The notes: generated by a model from the letters alone, not told the origin. A stretch of 64,000 nucleotides of DNA from Schistocerca nitens (GCF_023898315.1 NC_064614.1:1049544432-1049608431), one strand, 5' to 3'; positions 33,880 through 45,750 are shown, counted from the first letter of the stretch. Numbers and translations are program-made.

Positions 33880-34082
33880 GCCGGCCGGGATGACCGAGCG
33901 GTTCTAGGCGCTACAGTCTGGAACCGCGCGACCGCTACGGTCGCAGGTTCGAATCCTGCCTCAGGCATGGCTGTGTGTGATGTCCTTAGGTTAGTTAGGT
34001 TTAAGTAGTCCTAAGTTCTAGGGGACTGATGACCTCAGAAATTGTGTCCCATAGTGCTCAGAGCCATTTGAACCATTTTTTA
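33880..34082 (+). mobile_element. tRNA-headed SINE, 8-bp TSD
   Basis: The head is GCCGGCCGGGATGACCGAGC, the B box is GGTTCGAATCC and the body is standard. AAATAATT occurs at 33872-33879 and 34083-34090. It lies directly beside the Tc1 element starting at about 34.1 kb. Confidence 0.9.
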
Positions 34083-34521
34083 AAATAATTACCCATCTTA
34101 CTCACTTCAGAAGCTTTCAGATATTGTCTTCTGGCCGTTGTTCTAAACATTAGCATACACACGGCAGATGACACAGTGGCGGTGAAGCGTATATAAAGCA
34201 CGTCCGGCAAGCAGCAAGGAAATATATCAATCCTTGTCATAATGTGGAAACGGAGCGATTTATCTGACGTCCAAACGGGGATGATCACAAGCTTTCGGGT
34301 CAAGGGTGGAAGCGTTTCCGAAACGGCTTAGTTTGTAAACAGTTCGCTTGCCGCAGTGGGTAAAGTATAATGTGCATGTCAAAATGGCGCTCTAAAAAAC
34401 ACGCTCCAATGCAACTGTGTTACACTACGGGCCCTAGGCGAGAGGGGTAAATAACGGTTGCGGAGATACGTACGGGCGATTAGACGTGCAAATCTTTATG
34501 AATTTATCAACTAGAAGAACC

Positions 34522-34712
34522 GCTGGCCGTTGTGGCCGAGTGATTCTAGGCGCTTCAGTCCGGAACCGCGCTGCTGCTACGGTCGCAGGTTCGTATCCTG
34601 CCTCGTGCATGAATGTGTGCTATCCTTAGGTTAGTTAGGTTTAAGTAGTTCAAAGTCTAGGGGACTGATGACCTTAGATGTTAAGTCCCATAGTGCTCAG
34701 AGCCATTTGAAC
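34522..34712 (+). mobile_element. tRNA-headed SINE inside the Tc1, 11-bp TSD
   Basis: CTAGAAGAACC is duplicated at 34511-34521 and 34713-34723. The head is GCTGGCCGTTGTGGCCGAGT and the B box GGTTCGTATCC has one change. The body is standard. Confidence 0.95.
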
Positions 34713-34997
34713 CTAGAAGAACCAACGACTGTTCAGCGGAGGTCGCTGAGTATGGGCCTCCACAGCAGGTGTCCTATTTCATATACCCATGCTGAGTGCT
34801 GTTCATGGGCGACGAAGTATGGAATTTTCACACCAGTACCGCAATTGCACGTCCAGAGCGGCGACAGATGGCCTCTGCAGATGAATCACTTTTTGTGCTC
34901 AATTGACACATGGCAGTTGGAGTGCACGGCATGAAACGTCTGAAAGCAAATGGCTGGAAACACTTGGAAGGGTCCAGGCCGGAGGAGGGATCGTTAT

Positions 34998-35211
34998 TTG
35001 GAAATTTGGAAATTTGTGTTAACCAAAACTGTGGGACCAAACTGCTGAGGTCATCGCTCCCTAAGCTTACACACTACTTAATCTAACTTAAACTATCTTA
35101 TGCTAAGGACAACACACACATCCTTGCCCGAGGGAGGACTCGAACCTCCGACGGTGGGAGCCGCGCGGGTCGCGACAAGGTGCCCTAGACCGCTCGGCTA
35201 GCCCGCGCGGC
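34998..35211 (-). mobile_element. tRNA-headed SINE, second subfamily, inside the Tc1, 13-bp TSD
   Basis: GAGGGA(T/A)CGTTAT flanks it at 34985-34997 and 35212-35224. On the minus strand it carries a GCCGAGCGGTCTAGGGC A box and a GGTTCGAGTCC B box. Its 3' end is a short GGAAATTT repeat rather than a plain A tail. It is the same subfamily as 12306-12502. Confidence 0.93.
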
Positions 35212-35728
35212 GAGGGAACGTTATGGTAGAGGGAATGTTTTCGTAGCATTCCCTAGGTGGTCCCCCCATTTTGGAAGGCACAATGGCTCAACACAGGTAT
35301 GCATTTATACTTAGGGACCACGTCCACCCCTTACGTGCAGTTTGTTTTTTCCTCAGCACAATGGCATCTACGAGCATGACAATGCAACATGTCACACAGC
35401 TCTCAGTGTACGTGCGTGGCTTGAATAACACCAAGATTAGTTTATCACACTCCCTTGGCCACGAGACTCCCCGGATTTGAACTCAATCACTAATCTGTTG
35501 TACAACCTCGAACAGGCTGTTTACTCCATAGATCCTCTAACGAGAAACCTAGCACAGCTTATCACGGTACTGCAGTTGGCGTGGCTCCACACTCCGGTGG
35601 GTTCCGGAACCACACTGACTCTCTTCTGCACGGCGGCGCTGCAAAAGATGGTTATTCACCTCGATCGCGCAACATCTGAGTGTACATCGTGCTGAGCACT
35701 AAGACTAATACACGTGGAAAGGTGAGCT

Positions 35729-35753
35729 GGGGGGGGGGGGGGGGGGAGGGGGG
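35729..35753. repeat. Poly-G run (18 then 6)
   Basis: Eighteen G, one A, then six G directly follow the Tc1 remnant. Length is uncertain. Confidence 0.95.
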
Positions 35754-36839
35754 ATAACAAAACAAAAAAATCGAAATATTACTTGTTATACGTCTTCGGT
35801 GTACTAGGAAGAGTGCCTGATCAAAGCTCTGAGTGATTTGGTATATAAAGGGTGCGAACTTTTATACTTAGAGCTGCCAACTCCAACAGCGACTACAGCT
35901 CCAAACCCTGTTGGTCAAGGAGTTTAACGAGCTCAGGTGGCAGTTACGCGTGCGTAATTCCATCCGGATTCAACTCTGTGCCGGAGTTGGGAGATACGGA
36001 GATCGTGCTGGTCAGGGCGACAGCCGAACAATGTAGATCAGAACAGCACGAGATGCTTCTTATGATGCTGTACTTAGAATCAGACCTCGTCTGACAATAC
36101 GACGTGTGCAGTGTTGTCGCTGGACGCACCACAGATCGTGTGCCTCTCTCTGCTTCTGGGTCAAAGTCAGCCGCAACGGTAGTGGCGTTGCTGACAGTCA
36201 GTGATGCTTCACACGTCTTCGCACTGTTCGTATGGATTGTTGTCATGGTGTAGACAAGCGTATTTCTTGACTCAAGGCTTGCTACGTGGCTGTACGATCC
36301 CGCACAACTAACCGAGAGATGTGTCTGTCCTCTCGGGCGTTAGTCACAGGGGACCTTCTGAACTTCCACATTCACATGACAGTCATCAAATCGCGATCAA
36401 CGTGAGGAACAAATTCGAGATACGATAAACCGCACTCTCGTAAGGTCACAAGCGTGTCGCTATGGGCTTCAGACAGAAAAAAACTAATATTCAAATGTGA
36501 TCTCTGAATGAGAAACCTACTCCGTTATTTTTCCTTAGATACAGAAAGTAGATGACGTTACTCCCATGTAGTTTGTAGTGGTGCGCTGACATGCTAATCA
36601 TTTCAATGCCCATACATTTAGCACACGTCATGTCAAGTTGACGTTTGTTGTGTGCTGTGTTCATAATGTTGCAGTTTTAATAGTAGGCAGTGTACATATA
36701 CTCCAGGTCACTGTCAATCTCAGGGTGGTCGCTGAACCATAATACTCTGAGCTACCAGTCCTAGAACACTGAACAGTTCCCTCCTCCACAGGTCGCTTCA
36801 TTTGTCATGCTCGCATTCAGGAATTTCTGGCTGAGTCCA
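35754..36839. other. Unclassified, possibly an old repeat
   Basis: The GC content is higher than in its surroundings between 35860 and 36480. A 100-codon minus-strand frame (35944-36246) and an 80-codon plus-strand frame (35852-36094) overlap and show no motif. I suspect a decayed transposon but cannot name it. Confidence 0.3.
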
Positions 36840-37400
36840 TAAGGGAAACCAATTTTTATTTTTTTCTTCATACTCTTATTGTTTTCAATTGTTTCCTCGC
36901 AATATTTTCATCATACGGCTCACAATAGTCTCACGAATGTATTTCCAAATATACTCGTTTTCTTCGGCAAATTCTAAAACTTCCTCCTACGACATTCTTT
37001 AAATTTTGGCCTCTTCTTTAATATTGGCCTAATGTCTTTTCTCCTATTCTGCCTTCTTCACAACCGCAGCATATTTTTCTGTTCGCATAAGTGTTTATGG
37101 TAAATGCGAGTAACTGCTAGTTTCGTTTGTCTTCAGAGTAATTTCTTCTCTCTGATTCAGTGGGTGTTCTGTTTTGACACTTCCTAAGTCCCTACAATCT
37201 TCATTAAGCAAGATGCTGAACATGTTTTTTAAGCTAGCGTACGTCCCAATTCTTACGAGCAAATTCTCGTAATCGAACTTTCTGGTTTCCTGCTGGATGA
37301 GTTAGATTCTTTCTAGATTTTTATTTATTTTTGCTTTGCATCTTACTAGTTCAAGATTACTCGAAATTCTGAAATGGTCAAGGACGATTTATTTATGTTT
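36840..37400 (-). pseudogene. Possible very decayed LINE linker region
   Basis: On the minus strand scattered basic segments appear between stops (LELVRCKAKINKNLERI, NQKVRLREFARKNWDV, ESERRNYSED, GGSFRICRRKRVYLEI). They resemble the region between endonuclease and reverse transcriptase in insect LINEs. There is no catalytic motif, so this is a weak suggestion. Confidence 0.25.
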
Positions 37401-40037
37401 TAGAAAAATTGAGGTTTACTGATCTATATATACTTTTATAAAATAATTCAGAAAAGAGGTTTATATTAATGCGTCCTTCGATTTCTGAAAGTATTTGGGG
37501 GTTATTTGTAGTGTGATAAATAAAGTTTAAAGCAATGTTGCAAAATACACCAAAACAATTGGAATGCACTTTCAGTGTGAGCCAGTTCCCATTTAGACCC
37601 GAAGTTCTCGCCGAAGCCTATCATTCGCAGGTCACACGTTTAGAATGGATGCAATATAGCACATAATTTGCTAGAAAGAAGAAAATTCATACGATAAATA
37701 AGCATCATATTTAAACATTATTAGAACGATTTGTCTGTTTGTGGTATGGCTGTTTTCTAGAATCCGAGGGGATTGTTTCTATTGCATTAATTTACTGGAA
37801 GTTGTCCTGCTCAACTTTCCCGTCTTTCCAGATTGTTAAAGGTTATAATTGTTATTTTTGGCACAAGCAAAGACTGTACAAACGACGTAAGATCTAGTAG
37901 ATCGCTTCACCTTTCATAGAACCAAGCCATCTTGTAATTTTTTTCGGAAACTGGACATAATTTCACAATTCCTGCTCCCTCCCAGGTAAAACTAACCTTT
38001 CTGTGCACACATTTCCTAAATTCACTGTTTCTTTCCATACAGTGCGATGACTTTTACAGAACTAATTGCGCGTTTTATCCTTGCAGTATCCCTAAAGAGA
38101 TACCATCTTTTATTTCACTCTTCTAAGCTTAAATTATTAACATGGGTTTTGTTGCTCTCCAGATTGAACAGTGTGTATTGGCAATGTAAGTGTAGTTTTT
38201 GTCACGTCAGCTGAGTAAGAGTAATGAGCCGACCACATAGGCCGAGAGACGTTTCTTTCGCTGTCGCTACCCCAGCTTCAAGACTGAAGGAAATTTAACG
38301 CCAGCTAAAATATTATTTTTGACACATACCGTCACCTGTATCACTTTCTCGCTGTGAATTTTAGAGACAAATTAATAGAGAATTTATGCTCTCAGCAAAA
38401 TACCACCCTTATACGTCTTTGTACATAATTTGACCTTTCCGCCAGCTTAATTAATTACTGTCATTCCATTGTTTAATAAGAAAGATTAAGAAACAAAATT
38501 ACATCTCTGTGGCATACCGAAAGTAATAAATATGTAGAAAAATTGCTTAATGTACATCCAGTCATAAACAATTTACTTCAGTATGTTCTATTTTAAGAAT
38601 ACTATATCGTAGCTTGTAAGTGAAAACGAGCTTCCATCGTTCCACAGCATTTTTTTTCTATTGGCCGATATCCAGTTAATAAGGCTAATGTTGTAGAATT
38701 ACTCGTGGAAATATAATTTCTTTCAAAGGATAAGTTAAAAGGAAAACTTTTCCTACACGATCCAACGTAGTGATTACACACAGAAGTTCTATTTTTCTTC
38801 CTGTAGTGAAGTAATTTGCTTTTTCTGCACTCTGGTTGGGGTCTGTCAGTTTTCACCAGCTACTTGTACAGACACTCTCGCTATTGCTTCCAAATTCGAG
38901 TGTGTGTTTTTTGTGGTAAAACGATACTTAACTTTATTCGTAAGCGGAGAGCAATAATTCTGATTCGATTGTTAATTTGCCTGCATTTCAAAATAGTTTA
39001 TGTCGCATCAGCAGGAACAAATCATACAGAGCAGTAACATATGACCTCTTTATCGAACTTAAGCAGCAATTAAGTGAATATGTATGCGAACAGTAGTCAC
39101 GAAAGCCTTTCGACTGACTGGATATTTCTTCCCATACAAATATCTTCTTTTATTTACGCATGCACAGTAACATAAGTTATACAATTTTTAAACGTATGCG
39201 TCCTCTTTTTGCATCAATTTCATGAACTTCGATTCTTTATTATCTGTGCTGGTATCTTCATCACGACATAACCTTTACACACTACGACAATCCGAACTAC
39301 ACAGTAGTAAGTTAACTAGCTCTGCATGTCTAAACATATGTTCCGTCGGTCTGCCAACTTCTCTGTTAATCGTTGTCCGAAAGCTGCTATCCTATTTAAT
39401 ATCTACACATTTCCTAACTTATTAATTTATGATTTTAATTTCTTTTGTGACATTATATTTCAGATAACTTTATTTCAATTTTTTGAAATTATCTTGCTGT
39501 CCACGTTTAACATCCATACATTTTTTAGAGGGTGACTGCAGGGAAGTTTTTCTCATTTCTCATCTAAAGCGTGACGCCAATAAATTTATTTTATTTACAA
39601 ATAATGTTACTTGAAATACTGTCAAAATGGCATTTGTACAGCATTCTTTACTACTTTTATTTATCTAAGCCGTTCTCAGAGATATTTTTTATTAACGATA
39701 TCACCCACGCTACAGCACTTGCCATCTATCTGTTTATCAACCGTTATGCTTTGTCTTTAATCTGGAATGTCTATTCAGATATAGCAGAACCATTTATGTA
39801 AAAAAAATATATTTCATCGTGAAAATAATATCACTGAATTGCTACTGACGGTATATCTGAAATTATTACTTTATTTGCATTATCAAATAATACACGTCAC
39901 TACTAATTAAGCTACATTTTTTTATTGAGCTGACTTTATTGCGTTTCATGGATATGTTATCGGACTATGGATATTTTATTAGAGTCATTATATGCTTGCA
40001 AATGTATGTATCTAATCTGGAAGGAAATATTTTGAAA
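37401..40037. other. Anonymous AT-rich DNA
   Basis: About 2.6 kb without a supported feature. Open frames up to 84 codons (for example 38602-38856 minus, 39571-39801 plus) show no motif and are rich in hydrophobic and aromatic codons, as expected of AT-rich DNA. Confidence 0.4.
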
Positions 40038-40049
40038 CCGTTAGTAAAA

Positions 40050-40249
40050 AATGGGTGCAAATGGCTCTGAGCACTATGCGACTAAACTTCTGAGGTCATC
40101 AGTCGCCTAGAACTTAGAACTAATTAAACCTAACTAACCTAAGGACATCACACACATCCAGGCCGGGGCAGGATTCGAACCTGCGACCGTAGTGGTCGCT
40201 CGGCTCCAGACTGTAGCGCCTAGAACCGCACGGCCACTCCGGCCGGCGC
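40050..40249 (-). mobile_element. tRNA-headed SINE, 12-bp TSD
   Basis: CCGTTAGTAAAA lies at 40038-40049 and 40250-40261. It is a full-length minus-strand member with a GGTTCGAATCC B box. Confidence 0.95.
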
Positions 40250-40427
40250 CCGTTAGTAAAAGGAACTATAGAACTTTGTGACTATTTACAGAATACTATG
40301 CCGAACAGTTTCCATTGTATGTAGTTTGACGTTTCGGCTTTCGTTAGAGTGACACGCTGAAAGTGTTTATTGAAATTGACGTCGATCGTGGAAGCGTACT
40401 CCGTACGTTATACGAACTGTGTCGCTC

Positions 40428-40579
40428 CCGCGTGACCGCTACGGTCGCAGGTTCGAATCCTGCCTCGGGCATGGATGTGTGTGATGTCCTTAGGTTAGTT
40501 AGGTTTAAGTAGTTCTAAGTTCTAGGGGACCGTTGACCACAGATGTTAAGTCCCATAGTGCTCAGGGCCATTTTTGAAC
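40428..40579 (+). mobile_element. 5'-truncated SINE, 11-bp TSD
   Basis: CTGTGTCGCTC lies at 40417-40427 and 40580-40590. The insert begins inside the tRNA-like head (CCGCGTGACCGCTACGG), so the A box is lost while the B box remains. It is a dead-on-arrival copy 180 bp from the previous SINE. Confidence 0.93.
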
Positions 40580-40590
40580 CTGTGTCGCTC

Positions 40591-42655
40591 TCTTCTGTGT
40601 AGAGTCGAAGGAAATCATTTCCATTTAAATGTTGACAGTCTGCCAAGCTGTTTTGGAATAATTTGATACCTGTGATAATGTTTTCAGTGAACTGACAGTG
40701 AGTCAAATAAGAGCTCACAAAATACATGCAGCACAAAGTCTCATATGTTGCAACATTACCGTAGGTTACAGATCATTTCAGAATTATACTGACTCTCCTT
40801 TGTATGTAGAGAATTTATCGACTAGTAAGTGCTATGGTTACCTTATAAAAACTGCTACAACATCAGAACATTAAAATTGAGAAAGGAAATGCGGTAGTTA
40901 AGATAATGGATCCGTAATCAGAAGCAATGAGGTTCGGATTCTCCTCTGTCCTCTTTCCCGCGATTGCCTTACATCACTTGAGATAGATGCCCATATGACG
41001 TGTTCAGCAAAGACTCGGCCGAATCTGTGCACATTTTAAGAGTCCAGCTATTGCTCCATCGTAATCGACGGGACACTGGACTCCAACCTGTCCCATTTCA
41101 GAACGTTAAAATACAGTTAAGAGGTACACGTATAGTATCTTAGCAGAAATAACACTTTTAAAAAAACAGAACAAGGAGAGGTACTGCTTCGTCAGCCAGA
41201 CTCCGAGCATTTCAGCATTTCTTCAACGTCCAAAGCTGAGAAACAAGATTCAACATACAAAACGCTGTGGTATGTCAATAACGATTTCCACACACTTCTT
41301 GGATACCTGCTAATATATTCGTTCGCTGGTAACGCCCATGGGTAATAACCATAAAATAACATTATCTTTTAGCTTCAGTTCCAACATTCACTTAGGTCGA
41401 TGCCAAGTTCCTTTCTAACGAAGGAATGAGGATCGAGGTATGGCTTAGATTCAACCAGACGATGTAAATCATTTCTCTCACAGACTAATAATCAGTCACA
41501 TTACTTGACATGGAAGTAACAACGTATTCAGAATGTCGTTCATGTAAACCTTTGTCGTTTAATCCAACAAACAAGTCCCTGCACCTGGTTAGTTGACTGC
41601 AAGAGTCTCTAATGGTAGATGTGAAGCACTTTTTATCTATGCCATATTGACGACCAAGATATGGCAGTAATTCATTTGTGTAACGCATTTGGCTGTAATG
41701 ATTCCAGAGTTACCAATCTCATATGTAGCACAGCTTGGGAAACTAGGGACATCTTACTTCACTGTATTGAAATTTTTCTAGGCGTTCCAGAGTTTTGCGG
41801 GAACGGCCACACACACACACACACAAAATGCACAATGAATCAGCATTGCGCTTGCTATCATATTTACACTTTTCTAAGAGATATATAAAAGGACATGAAA
41901 AACCAGAGACGTGCTGGAATGAACCTAGCAGAAACTGATTTCTAATGTTGTATCATGCAACTCAGAACCCAGAGAAAATCCATTTTGCAACAACAATTCA
42001 GAATGAAACGTCTGCTGAAGACGAAAATGAAACAGTAAACAGAGTCTACATGCGATTTGTCAGCTGATGCTACATGAGGTTCTCAGAAAGGCTTGTATCC
42101 AGCCTGTAATGGGGAAACGCACGCACACGGCATGAACGTATCAGTATGTATACTCCCTGTCACATTAATGTTGCTGCGAGCCGACTTTCGTTATTGGTTG
42201 TTCTCACGAAACTTGAGGGACGCGTGTAGGCCGCACATCACAAAATATCTGATCGTGACAGCAGCGAATGTCGAGTGTGGAACATCGTGACTAAACGACA
42301 GTTAACTGGTGGACGATATTTTCACTTCCCCTGGTGCGCAGCTAGTAGCTTTTTTTCTACATTACTGGTTCAAACGACTTCGTTTCGACGACATGTCCTA
42401 TCGAGATCAGCCACTGATAGTATTATGATAACGTCTCCCCCTCGTCCAGAGTAGCATTTCCACCTAGAATAGTTAAAAATACATAAGAAATCTAAATATT
42501 CGCGGTATATGTAACTAAATTATTGGCACTGCGTTAGAGATAAGCAAATATTCCACTGAACGATATCACGGAACTACAACAGGTTGGCAACGTGCTACAA
42601 ATTATCGGCGAACATGAAGACGAATACAGAAATGAATTGCGTAACTGTACGTCGA
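40591..42655. other. No recognised gene; one CA microsatellite
   Basis: Near 41040-41090 there is a weak match to the repeat tail seen at 24.25 kb. A (CA)9 run lies at 41808-41825. Open frames of 60-75 codons have no motif. Confidence 0.35.
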
Positions 42656-42752
42656 TATACACCGTCCAGCCACATTAATGTTACCACCGCTTACGTTCGA
42701 CGTCAACGTGTGGGTGGGAGGTGGTAGCAGTAGCAGTGAACGGTATATAAAG

Positions 42753-43751
42753 TGGTCAAAAATGTCTGAAAACTTGTAAGGGTTTTCTGAGAAATAACTG
42801 TTCAGAAAAAAGTTCGATACGTTTCGCAGTTTCCGAGTTAAGTAGCATTGAAGTTAGCCGATCATACCGTTAGGCGTGCAAATTCAAGCGGCCCGCCAGA
42901 CACAATTAGTGTCTTTTTTTAACATTTTCATGCAGCGACAGCAACTGATATTGGTTATATAAGAATATACAGCCTACAGTTGCAGGTTAACTTTACCGTT
43001 TACCTAGGTTTCAACGTTAGTAATAACGTCTTCTTCAGAACATAAAATATTATTTAAATGTTTGCCTAAAACAAGCCATGTCCTAAGTCAACTTTATAAA
43101 ACTTGATGCATAACCATAAGGTTTTGTCACTTCTATTAAACTAGCTGCAGCAAATTCACTTTAAGCCCGTTGTATGGGCCTCGAGAACTCTAATCACACG
43201 ACGAGGCCCATACAACGGGCTTGAAGTGAATTTGCTACAGCTAGTTTAATAGAAGTGACAAAACGTTATGGTTATGCATCAAGTTTTATAAAGTTGACTT
43301 AGGACATGGCTTGTTTTAGGCAAACATGTAAATAATATTTTACGTTCTGAAGAAGACGTTATTACTAACGTTGAAACCTAGGTAAACGATAAAGTTAACC
43401 TGCAACTGTAGGCTGTATATTCTTATATAAACAATTAGTGTCAGTTGTTCTCAGAGCGTAGATGATAGCGCACGAGACTACTCATCCTTTGGGTTTGATC
43501 ATTGCTACCGTCCCAATTGTAATTTTTGTATCGCTTTCTTGTTCGGTGTTAAGAGACCAAAGGAAGAACACATTTGGCAGCATCGTCTCTGATGGGCCGC
43601 TTGAATCTGCGCATGCAACAGCCTATTTGGCTAACTTGAACGATAATTAACTCGGAAACGGCGCAACATTCCGAGTTTTTTCCTTAAAAATTATTTCTCA
43701 ACACAACCTACCCTGCAGCACCCTTACACGCTTTTCAGTTTCTGACCACCC
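42753..43751. mobile_element. MITE copy 2, inserted at the TATA box of the Tc1 element
   Basis: It shares ends and core with 16358-16842, including CTGAGAAATAACTGTTCA at the left and TTATTTCTCAACACAACC at the right. The direct repeat TAT(A/G)TAAAG at 42744-42752 and 43752-43760 is a 9-bp target duplication with one change. The MITE core is itself interrupted by the 517-bp hairpin insertion at 42914-43430, so its own length is about 470 bp. Confidence 0.82.
42914..43430 (-). mobile_element. 517-bp hairpin insertion, 229-bp arms, 12-bp TSD
   Basis: ACAATTAGTGTC occurs at 42902-42913 and 43431-43442. The uninterrupted MITE at 16.4 kb has a single related site, which confirms an insertion. The insert is TTTTTTT plus 34 nt (42914-42954), then arm 42955-43183, an 18-nt loop, and arm 43202-43430. 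The arms are both 229 nt and I count six mismatches. Read on the minus strand this is a near-perfect hairpin followed by a 41-nt tail ending in seven A. There is no reading frame. The variable-length duplication and A run suggest movement through RNA. Confidence 0.93.
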
Positions 43752-43789
43752 TATGTAAAGTGTGTATGGGAGAGGGCTGGGGAGAGGAG

Positions 43790-44815
43790 AGGCGGGAAAC
43801 AGTGCAGCAGCTGTAACGCGGAAACAGCACCATTTATCTCACGTCCTAAAGGGCATTATCGTTGGCTTTCGGGCAAAGGGAGGATGCGTCTTCGAAACAG
43901 CTAAGTTTGTAAACTGTTCGCATGCCTCCGTGGTTACAGTACATTGCGCATGGCAAAAAGGCTATTCAAAGCTGGTGCTGAGGCAGCAGTGGTGCACTAC
44001 GAGCCGTAGATGACGGGCGTACGAAGCCTGTGGAGATGGTGCTGGCGAACAGACGTGCAGCTGTTGAGAAACTGACCGCCCAGATGAACTAAGGGTCGAC
44101 CGACAGTGTCTCCTCAACGACTGTTCAGCTAACGTTGTTGCATATGGACCTCCGCAAGAGATTCCCGGTTCATGCACCCATGCCGACTGTTGTTCATCGG
44201 AGACAAAGTCTGGAACTTGCAAGCTAATGCCACAACTGGACGTCCACAGGTGGCCTTTTCAGATGAATCATGTTCTACGCTTCATCGGACGTGAAACCTC
44301 TGATAACACACACCGTGCGACAACCGTCGGAAGCTTCCACGCTGGAGGAGCGAGTGTTATGGTCTGGGGAATATTTTCGCTTTGTCGCTGGTTAATTTCG
44401 TCGTTTCGGAAGGCACAACGGATCAACACAAGTCCGCATTTATTCTTGGAAACCATGTCCACTCCTATATGCAGATTGCTTTTCCTTGGCACAGTGGCAT
44501 CTACCAGCAGAGCAATGCAGCATTTCATACAGCTCGCATTGTGTATGCGTGGTTTGAAGAGCACTAGGATTAATTTACCACGCTCCCGTGGCTACCAAAC
44601 GCCCCGGATTTAAATCCAATCGAGAATTCGTGGGACCACCTCGATTAGCTTCCACCGAGAAACCTAGAGCAGTGGGCGTGGTACTGGTGTCCCAATGGCT
44701 CCACAAGCCAGTCGGTACCTTCCCGAACCTCCTCCACTCTCTTCACGTACGTCTTGCAACAGTCTGCGCTGCAAAAAGTGGTTATTCAGGCTTTTGACAG
44801 GTGGCCAATTTTTGT
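43790..44815 (+). pseudogene. Tc1-like transposase, decayed
   Basis: The order is RGCVFETAKFVNCSHASVVTV (HTH, about 43885-43950), VHRRQSLELAS, and RWPFQMNHVLRFIG where the first Asp block should be. GGASVMVWGIFSLCR, FILGNHVHSYMQIAFPWHSG and IYQQSNAAFHTARIVYAWFE follow, the last with the second Asp changed to Ser. NAPDLNPIENSWDHLD is read in another frame, and the terminal RLATVCAAKSGYSGF is kept. Frame changes occur between blocks. At least the second catalytic Asp is missing. Confidence 0.82.
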
Positions 44816-44828
44816 GACTGGACAATAT

Positions 44829-45750
44829 AATAGACTAAGGAAGAGTTATTACATTGACATCCGTACTCCATAACCACACTAGGAGCCATTGCAGCTTAGT
44901 TGAGAATCTCGGTTTGACTTCCTGAACAGCCAAGGATTTTCCCTTGGTGGTGGAACTGGAACGGTGTGCACTCATCCATCTGAGAACAGGAAAAACCGAT
45001 ATAGCCGGTCAGGAGCGTTGTGTGTCAACCAACCGCTCCTCCATACAGACATCGAAGTTACGTCACACACAGGTTAATTACATTACATTGCGTAGCTCAG
45101 TGAGGAACTTAGTTACCGAACAGGCAGAATACCCATAGAGGCTGAACCACATCATTTAGCGTTTCCTACGCAACCATTCGGTATTTTTTTTCTTTTTATT
45201 TTCTTTCTTTTTTTCATTCTCTATTTCAATGGGTAGAACAGAAGAAAATCCGAACCATTATAGAGCCTCGGCTCTTTTCTCCCAAATATGAGGAGAGCTG
45301 GTATCTGGACAAAGCAGTTCTCAGTTAGGAACAAATGGTGGTGTCTCAAATCAACTCCAGTCGGGGACCTCGGTGAGAACTGGAGGAATGGAATTATTTC
45401 AATTTATTTCTAGAGCTATGTTGACTATTGCTCGACTCAACTATTAAAATGTTGCGTATTTGTGCTGAGTGTCTGTACAGCATTTTCGTACTTTTTATTG
45501 TCTACATAATGCAGCCGTTTCTAGTAATGACCCACGGTACTTGAATGTTTAATGTAAAACATCTAAAGCGTGTATGTAAGCGTCTGGTTGGTATCTAAGA
45601 TATGTTTAAAACTTATTTTGTAATCGAAACACGTAAATCTCAGTGCAACAGGATTGTGTTAAAATTTAATTTTGAATGAAGATATTTGGATGCGAAATCG
45701 AGACTAGCCACAACATTAAACAATTCGCATGTGAGAAAGCAAAATGTTTT
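44829..45750. other. No gene; one repeat fragment
   Basis: At 44890-45060 AAGGATTTTCCCTTGGTGG, GGAACGGTGTGCACTC and GCTCCTCCATACAGAC resemble a common grasshopper repeat, of which 57560-57690 may be another piece. The rest is AT-rich, with a T-rich stretch at 45185-45215. Confidence 0.35.

Larger units (their letters stand above)
34091..35700 (+). pseudogene. Tc1-like element broken by two SINEs
   Basis: A TATAAAG motif near 34192 precedes the transposase start at 34241 (MWKRSDLSDVQTGMITSFRV, HTH). After the first SINE the frame continues RRTNDCSAEVAEYGPPQQVS and RRQMASADESLFVLN (first catalytic block, ADES). After the second SINE it reads AQHRYAFILRDHVHP, YEHDNATCHTALSVRAW (second Asp) and WPRDSPDLNSITNLLYNLEQ. 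In that last block the Glu of PIExLW is Thr. Stops and shifts are frequent. It is the same family as 29.0 and 42.7 kb, and the C-terminal end near 35690 is present. Confidence 0.8.
42659..44828 (+). mobile_element. Tc1-like element, outer level of a three-level nest
   Basis: The left end GTCCAGCCACATTAATGTTA and the right end (minus) GTCCAGTCACAAAAATTGGC are inverted repeats. The MITE at 42753-43751 interrupts it just after its TATATAAAG motif and before the transposase. Without the MITE the element would be about 1.17 kb. It is the same family as 29.0 and 34.1 kb. Confidence 0.85.

Noticed and set aside
41808-41825. CRISPR-like or other regular spacer array
   Set aside because: This is a simple CA microsatellite, and no spaced direct repeats of CRISPR type exist in the window.
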